A stretch of 6,027 bases of DNA from Acidobacteriota bacterium (GTDB lineage Bacteria; Acidobacteriota; UBA6911). The notes below the pieces were generated by a model. It saw only the letters and a program-made list of their open reading frames with translations. It ran no database searches and was not told the DNA's origin. Positions 1 through 3,487 of this stretch are shown one piece after another. The translations under genes and the position numbers were made by a program. Location: the NCBI GenBank assembly GCA_017860075.1, contig JAFNAH010000099.1, forward strand, positions 1 to 6,027. Direction: 5' to 3'. Positions within the stretch are counted from its first letter, which is position 1. The number at the start of each line of letters is the position of its first letter.

Positions 1-1
1 G

Positions 2-790
2 TGAAATGATGCGATGCAGATCCGGCGGGATGTTCGGCCGCAGCGAAGTAACAGGCCGGGTCTCCTCGAATGCGATCGCGTGCATCGTGTCCAACGCACT
101 GTCGCCGGCGAACGGAAGCGTGCCGGTCACCATCTCGTAAAGCGTCACGCCGAATGAGAAGAGGTCGCTGCGGAAGTCAACCGGTTTACCCCGAGCCTGC
201 TCGGGGCTCATGTAGGCCAGCGTGCCGATCACGGCGCCGGCGCGGGTCTGCGCCATCGTCGCCAGCTGGGAAATCCTGTCCTCGGCACCCTGCGGACGGG
301 CATCGTCATCGCTGCGCAGCGGGTCCAGCTTGGCCAGCCCGAAGTCGAGCACCTTCGCGTGCCCGTCCCGTGTCAGCATGATGTTCTCGGACTTTATGTC
401 CCGATGGACAATTCCCGACTCGTGTGCCCGCGCGAGTCCTTCTGCGGCCTGGATGGCGATGTCGAGCGCTCCCGGCAGATCCAGTTCGCGCCGTTCAATG
501 AGCCGGCGCACCGTGTCGCCGTCGATCAGCTCCATCGCGATGAAGGTGACACCGTCGGCTTCGTCCACGTCATAGACCTGCGCCACGGCCGGGTGCGTGA
601 TGGCGGCGGCCGCGCGCGCTTCCCCGAGGAAGCGCCTTCTTCGTTCGGGATCCCCCGTCACGTCCTGGGGGAGCACCTTCAGTGCCACGTGCCGCTGAAG
701 CCGCGTGTCCCAGGCCTTGTAGACGGTCCCCATGCCCCCTTTGCCGAGAAGGTCCTGGATGACGTATTGGTTGAGTTGTCGTCCGATCAT
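2..790 (-). CDS. Hanks-type Ser/Thr protein kinase, N-terminal kinase domain (C-terminus beyond the left edge)
   Basis: Transfers phosphate from ATP to Ser/Thr of proteins, presumably in signalling; substrate unknown. The 263 visible codons cover most of a kinase domain: glycine-rich loop GKGGMG (residues 16-21), VALK with ATP-anchoring Lys38, a likely alpha-C Glu57 (GEAR), catalytic loop HRDIKSEN (129-136) with Asp131, Lys133 and Asn136, metal-binding DFG (149-151), SPE in place of APE (195-197), then the SDLFSFGVTLYEM helix (208-220). All key catalytic residues are present, so it should be active. The DFG-to-SPE stretch is rather long (about 43 residues between motifs) and has an acidic start. 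The ATG at 790 is chosen because MIG seven residues before the first kinase strand is the usual beginning in this family; the frame stays open upstream and there is no clear Shine-Dalgarno. Whatever follows the kinase domain (often a membrane segment plus sensor or TPR/beta-propeller repeats) is outside the window. It lies 84 bp downstream of tadA on the same strand, so co-transcription is possible. Confidence 0.93.
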   Translation of the reverse strand, partial: MIGRQLNQYVIQDLLGKGGMGTVYKAWDTRLQRHVALKVLPQDVTGDPERRRRFLGEARAAAAITHPAVAQVYDVDEADGVTFIAMELIDGDTVRRLIERRELDLPGALDIAIQAAEGLARAHESGIVHRDIKSENIMLTRDGHAKVLDFGLAKLDPLRSDDDARPQGAEDRISQLATMAQTRAGAVIGTLAYMSPEQARGKPVDFRSDLFSFGVTLYEMVTGTLPFAGDSALDTMHAIAFEETRPVTSLRPNIPPDLHRIIS

Positions 791-874
791 CGGTTCAAGC
801 CAAAATGATCCGCCGGCGGCGGCCGCAGATCCAGCACTCTGGATACCACATTTCACCGGCAAGGTCAGCAGGCT

Positions 875-1330
875 TTACCGCCGGGACTCGAAGAATCCTC
901 GGAGCAGCCCGCCGCATTCATCCGCGAGCACTCCGGACGTTACGGCGATCTGGTGGTTGAGTTGAGGGACGTTCGCCATCTGGAACACGGACTGGACCGC
1001 CCCGGCCCTGGGATCTGCAGCGCCGAAGACGATCTCGTCGACACGTGCATGAATCAGTGCCCCGACGCACATCAGGCAAGGCTCGATCGTCACAACCAGG
1101 ATGGACCCCGGCAGGCGATAATTGCGCATGCTGTGGGCTGCGTGGCGCAACGCGAGAACTTCGGCATGGGCGGTCGGATCGTGCGATCTGATACTGTGGT
1201 TGTGCCCGCGGCCGACGATCTTCTCATTGATCAGGATGATCGCGCCGACCGGGACCTCCCCCTCTGACTCGGCTCGCTGCGCCTCTTCGAGCGCCTCCCG
1301 CATCCATCGCTCGGCTGATGCCCGCTCCAT
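875..1330 (-). CDS. tadA: tRNA-specific adenosine deaminase TadA
   Basis: Zinc-dependent deaminase that converts adenosine-34 to inosine in the anticodon wobble position of tRNA-Arg(ACG); cytosolic and normally essential. The 151-aa product has the cytidine-deaminase-like signature: HAEV with zinc ligand His55 and proton-shuttle Glu57, and PCLMC with zinc ligands Cys85 and Cys88. Also visible are the VPVGAII strand (27-33) and the GRGHN segment (40-44) that helps bind the base. These positions lie within two residues of those known for E. coli TadA (His57, Glu59, Cys87, Cys90), which supports the ATG at 1330. A further 18 codons upstream begin with GTG at 1384, but the extra peptide is not family-like, and a GGGGAG ribosome-binding site (complement of 1341-1346) sits 10 bases before the ATG. 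Other deaminases of the superfamily (guanine or cytosine deaminases) are possible but fit the motif context less well. Nothing is missing or broken. Confidence 0.95.
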   Translation of the reverse strand: MERASAERWMREALEEAQRAESEGEVPVGAIILINEKIVGRGHNHSIRSHDPTAHAEVLALRHAAHSMRNYRLPGSILVVTIEPCLMCVGALIHARVDEIVFGAADPRAGAVQSVFQMANVPQLNHQIAVTSGVLADECGGLLRGFFESRR

Positions 1331-1501
1331 ATACCATCGGCTCCCCGGACGAGCTGCCCCGCAAGGTTTAGCCCAAGCTACCACAGTGCCCGGGGGGAGT
1401 AAAGGCCGCCAGGGCGAGAACCGGATTTTTCCGTGTGTCGGGCTCAGAGTTTCAGTATCCTACTTCCGGGCCCCGTTCTATCGGGCCCGGAGGGACAATT
1501 C
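1331..1501. promoter_or_regulatory. Divergent intergenic region between tadA and the 236-aa unknown gene
   Basis: These 171 bp separate leftward tadA from the rightward unknown gene and must hold the 5' leader, and probably the promoter, of each. The only firm elements are the two ribosome-binding sites: CTCCCC at 1341-1346 (GGGGAG for tadA on the minus strand) and GGAGGG at 1489-1494. A TATCCT at 1456-1461 could be a weak -10 for the rightward gene, but I see no matching -35 at normal spacing, so I do not call a promoter. No operator or riboswitch is recognisable apart from the hairpin listed separately. Confidence 0.5.
1463..1493 (+). promoter_or_regulatory. GC-rich hairpin overlapping the ribosome-binding site of the 236-aa gene
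   Basis: CCGGGCCC at 1466-1473 and GGGCCCGG at 1483-1490 are perfect reverse complements, giving an 8-bp all-G/C stem with a 9-base loop. It extends outward by T1465-A1491, a T1464-G1492 wobble and C1463-G1493. The right arm therefore covers most of the Shine-Dalgarno sequence GGAGGG (1489-1494), which lies 7 bases before the ATG at 1502. In the mRNA this would be expected to hide the ribosome-binding site. The pairing is directly visible; a regulatory role is inference. Confidence 0.5.
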
Positions 1502-2212
1502 ATGCAGCTCGAAACAGAATGCGAAGGCAAAATCAAATGCGGCTCTCTGCCTTGGGAGGTCAGCGAACGGCTGGCGCAGCTTTCGGGCAACTGGCTCGAA
1601 TTCTCGCCCGAGGAAGAGGCGATTGTCGTGCGTCACGTTCAGCCCGTGGGGTGTCCGGCCATGTCGGGCGTACCTTGTGAGCTGATCTCCATCCTCGATA
1701 CCATCCCGTCGGACCATCGGGAGAAGATGCCCGGCGGCACGCTCTATGTGCGGGACAAGAAGGGCCTGGTTCTCCGATTGCTGGTGAAGGGAGGCGAGCT
1801 CCTCATCCAGTGGCCGCACCTCGACTATGAACATTCGAAACCCGAAGCCCCGGACACCGTGATGGACAGCATCAATCCGCGCGAGGCCAGAATCTGCGGC
1901 TGGGCACGGTTTGCCGGTTCTCCGGAGCGCGCGAACGACCTCGCAGCCTTCGTAGATCGTTTTGAAGGGCTCTACCCGGAAGGGGACATGCCGTCCGAAT
2001 GCGAACAGAATCTCGTTTCGGTGCGATTTCGGGACGTGAACGTGGGTCCCAGGGAATTGGTATACAAGATGGAGACGCTGGCGGAGACACGCGATTCTCT
2101 CGAGGCCGAACTTGACGTCAGTTCATTCGCGCCGGGCGCACTGGACCGCAATTTCCGGATCAAGATAGAAAAGGGGAGGATTCACGCGTTGCGCCCCTCC
2201 CTTTGGAGGTAG
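1502..2212 (+). CDS. Unrecognised 236-aa cytosolic protein
   Basis: I do not recognise a family. The product is soluble-looking and rather acidic, with no signal peptide and no membrane segment. It has six cysteines (residues 7, 13, 51, 59, 132, 167); the first four form two pairs, CX5C and CX7C (the latter in a GCP...PCEL context). They are too scattered to name a metal site. Residues 80-104 look like two or three beta strands (LYVRDKKGLVLRLLV, then LLIQW). A likely amphipathic helix covers 140-158 (SPERANDLAAFVDRFEGLY) and another the charged stretch 184-204. The C-terminal part ends with a strand-like FRIKIEKGRIHAL. The ATG at 1502 is preferred over an in-frame GTG at 1433 because GGAGGG lies 7 bases upstream and the extra 23 residues look non-coding. 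Only 9 bp separate it from the acyl-CoA dehydrogenase gene, whose ribosome-binding site overlaps its end, so the two probably form an operon; a role connected with acyl-CoA metabolism is possible but unproven. Confidence 0.8.
   Translation: MQLETECEGKIKCGSLPWEVSERLAQLSGNWLEFSPEEEAIVVRHVQPVGCPAMSGVPCELISILDTIPSDHREKMPGGTLYVRDKKGLVLRLLVKGGELLIQWPHLDYEHSKPEAPDTVMDSINPREARICGWARFAGSPERANDLAAFVDRFEGLYPEGDMPSECEQNLVSVRFRDVNVGPRELVYKMETLAETRDSLEAELDVSSFAPGALDRNFRIKIEKGRIHALRPSLWR
2205..2209 (+). promoter_or_regulatory. Ribosome-binding site of the acyl-CoA dehydrogenase gene, inside the end of the upstream gene
   Basis: GGAGG ends immediately before the TAG stop (2210-2212) of the unknown gene and lies 12 bases before the ATG at 2222. 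The spacing is on the long side. The arrangement is typical of translational coupling, in which ribosomes finishing the first gene help start the second. Confidence 0.6.
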
Positions 2213-2221
2213 CTGACGAAG

Positions 2222-3400
2222 ATGATCGACTATTTTCTGACTGACGAGCAGAAGGAGATCCGCCGGCTTGCCCGGGAAATCGCGCAGAGGGAAATCGCTC
2301 CCGTGGCGGCGCACTACGATCGGACCGGCGACTTTCCCTGGCCGGTCGTCAAGGTGATGGCTGAGACCGACCTTTTCCGGGTCTTCGTGGACAGCGCCTA
2401 CGAAGGCATGGCCGGAGACACTCCCATCTTCAACATGGTTTTCGTCACCGAGGAGCTGTCCCGTGCCTGCGGCGGCATCGCGCTCGCATACGCCGGGTCG
2501 GCGCTCGGCGCGATGCCGATCATCCTGAGCGGAAGCGAAGAGCAGAAGCGGAGGTTCCTCCCTGACATCGCCGCGGGCCGCCGCCTCGCTGCCTTTGCGC
2601 TGACCGAGCCTCAGGCCGGCTCGGATGCAGGGGCAATCTCGACTACCGCCCGCCGCGACGGCGACTGCTACGTGCTCAACGGTACCAAGCAGTGGATCAC
2701 CAACGGCGGCGAGGCGGAAATCTACTCCGTCTTCGTATTGACCAACCCCGAAAAGGGCCCGCGTGGCGCTTCCTGCATCGTGGTAGAGAAGGGGACGCCG
2801 GGATTCGAGTTCGGCAAGAAGGAAGACAAGCTGGGAATCCGTGCGTCGGCGACACGTGAATTGAGCTTTCAGGATTGCCGCGTTCCCGTTGAGAATCGCC
2901 TGGGGCGCGAAGGAACCGGTTTCATCACCGCGCTCAAGGTTTTTGACGCATCGCGCCCGGGAGTCGCCGCACAGGCAGTGGGCATCGCGCAGGGTGCGCT
3001 GGACCTCGCGATAGAATATGCCTGCTCCCGCAGGCAATTCGGCTCGCCCGTCTCGTCCTTCCAGGGTCTGCGTTTTACGCTCGCCGATATGGCCATCAGG
3101 GTCGAAGCCGCCCGGGCGCTGACCTATGCGGTGGCGCGCCACATCGATGCCGGCCCGACCGCACGACCGACGATGTATTCTGCCATGGCCAAGTGCTTCG
3201 CTTCGGACGTCGCCGTGCAGGTAACCACCGACGCCGTGCAGATTTTTGGCGGCTACGGCTATATGCGCGACTATCCCGTCGAGAAGTACATGCGGGATGC
3301 CAAGATCACCCAGATTTACGAGGGAACGAACCAGATCCAGCGCGACGAGATCAGCAAGGTATTGATCGGAGAATTCCACGCGCACAGTGGGGACAAGTAG
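2222..3400 (+). CDS. Acyl-CoA dehydrogenase (FAD-dependent, short/branched-chain type)
   Basis: Flavoprotein that oxidises an acyl-CoA to the trans-2-enoyl-CoA in beta-oxidation or branched-chain amino-acid breakdown, passing electrons to electron-transfer flavoprotein; cytosolic homotetramer in the family. The 392-aa length is normal (about 380-400). The N-terminal helical domain (1-120) is followed by the beta-domain signature ALTEPQAGSD (126-135) and WIT (158-160), which contact FAD. The C-terminal helical domain has RRQFG (270-274), the second family signature from Gln340 to Lys361 (QIFGGYGYMRDYPVEKYMRD region), and IYEGTNQIQ, in which Glu367 is the expected catalytic base. Glu at this place is shared by short-, medium- and many branched-chain enzymes but not by isovaleryl- or long-chain types, where the base lies elsewhere. 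The exact substrate cannot be read. The ATG at 2222 starts the canonical MIDYFLTDEQ beginning. Its TAG stop lies within the GTAG of the palindromic doublet that follows; the protein nevertheless looks full length. Confidence 0.95.
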   Translation: MIDYFLTDEQKEIRRLAREIAQREIAPVAAHYDRTGDFPWPVVKVMAETDLFRVFVDSAYEGMAGDTPIFNMVFVTEELSRACGGIALAYAGSALGAMPIILSGSEEQKRRFLPDIAAGRRLAAFALTEPQAGSDAGAISTTARRDGDCYVLNGTKQWITNGGEAEIYSVFVLTNPEKGPRGASCIVVEKGTPGFEFGKKEDKLGIRASATRELSFQDCRVPVENRLGREGTGFITALKVFDASRPGVAAQAVGIAQGALDLAIEYACSRRQFGSPVSSFQGLRFTLADMAIRVEAARALTYAVARHIDAGPTARPTMYSAMAKCFASDVAVQVTTDAVQIFGGYGYMRDYPVEKYMRDAKITQIYEGTNQIQRDEISKVLIGEFHAHSGDK

Positions 3401-3422
3401 GTCCGGTCTGTTAGACCGGACC
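3397..3422 (+). repeat. Left REP unit: GTAG plus 10-bp hairpin
   Basis: GTAG (3397-3400) runs directly into a perfect stem, GGTCCGGTCT (3400-3409) with AGACCGGACC (3413-3422), around a three-base loop GTT. In the mRNA of the acyl-CoA dehydrogenase this hairpin starts at the last base of the stop codon, so it could protect the 3' end or slow ribosomes. No T-run follows, so it is not a standard intrinsic terminator. Confidence 0.75.
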
Positions 3423-3446
3423 CTCGATTGGACGGAGATCGGCAGA

Positions 3447-3472
3447 GGTCCGGTCTGACAGACCGGACCTAC
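3447..3472 (-). repeat. Right REP unit, inverted copy
   Basis: Read on the minus strand this is the same unit as the left one: GTAG followed by the same 10-bp stem, with loop GTC instead of GTT. On the plus strand the stem extends by one A-T pair, AGGTCCGGTCT (3446-3456) with AGACCGGACCT (3460-3470), loop GAC. It forms the 5' leader just before the glycoside hydrolase ribosome-binding site. Confidence 0.75.
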
Positions 3473-3474
3473 TT

Positions 3475-3478
3475 GGAG
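3475..3478 (+). promoter_or_regulatory. Ribosome-binding site of the glycoside hydrolase gene
   Basis: GGAG followed by an A-rich stretch lies 9 bases before the ATG at 3488 and fixes that start. Its first base is the last base of the palindromic doublet. The hairpin stem ends five bases earlier, so the site itself stays unpaired. Confidence 0.65.
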
Positions 3479-3487
3479 AAAAGCTTC

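Larger units (their letters stand above)
3394..3475. repeat. REPIN-like inverted doublet of REP hairpins
   Basis: Bases 3394-3422 and the reverse complement of 3447-3475 are identical over 29 positions except one, in the hairpin loop. Each arm is itself a hairpin and each carries GTAG at its outer foot (3397-3400, and 3469-3472 on the minus strand). Two REP palindromes in opposite orientation, about 24 bp apart and about 80 bp in total, match the known form of REPINs, which RAYT (TnpA_REP, Y1 tyrosine) transposases mobilise in trans. No RAYT gene is visible here. The element fills nearly all of the 87-bp gap between the acyl-CoA dehydrogenase and the glycoside hydrolase: its left GTAG contributes the TAG stop of the first gene, and its right end touches the GGAG ribosome-binding site of the second. 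The structure is seen directly; the REPIN name is inferred from architecture. A small MITE-like element is the alternative, but no target-site duplication is evident. Confidence 0.75.

Noticed and set aside
359..808. Open frames on the plus strand across the kinase gene
   Set aside because: All kinase motifs lie on the minus strand in one uninterrupted frame. The plus-strand products are low-complexity shadows.
1369..1380. Small inverted repeat TAGC-CCAA-GCTA upstream of tadA
   Set aside because: The stem is only 4 bp and is expected by chance; there is no supporting context.
1427..1461. Candidate promoter (TTTTCC with TATCCT) for the 236-aa gene
   Set aside because: The spacing of 23 bases is too long for a sigma-70 promoter and the boxes match poorly.
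2123..3385. A 420-codon open frame on the minus strand opposite the acyl-CoA dehydrogenase
   Set aside because: It is the antisense shadow of a clearly conserved gene. Its translation is Arg/Gly/His-rich without recognisable motifs, as expected from GC-biased third positions read on the other strand.
3400..3422. Rho-independent terminator after the acyl-CoA dehydrogenase
   Set aside because: The stem is strong, but it is followed by CCTCGATTGG with no run of T on the plus strand, and the right hairpin likewise lacks one.
3397..3472. Two similar 23-base repeats spaced by 24 bp, resembling a minimal CRISPR array
   Set aside because: The units are full palindromes in inverted orientation with mirrored GTAG feet, there is a single spacer, and no cas genes are nearby. 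This fits a REP doublet.
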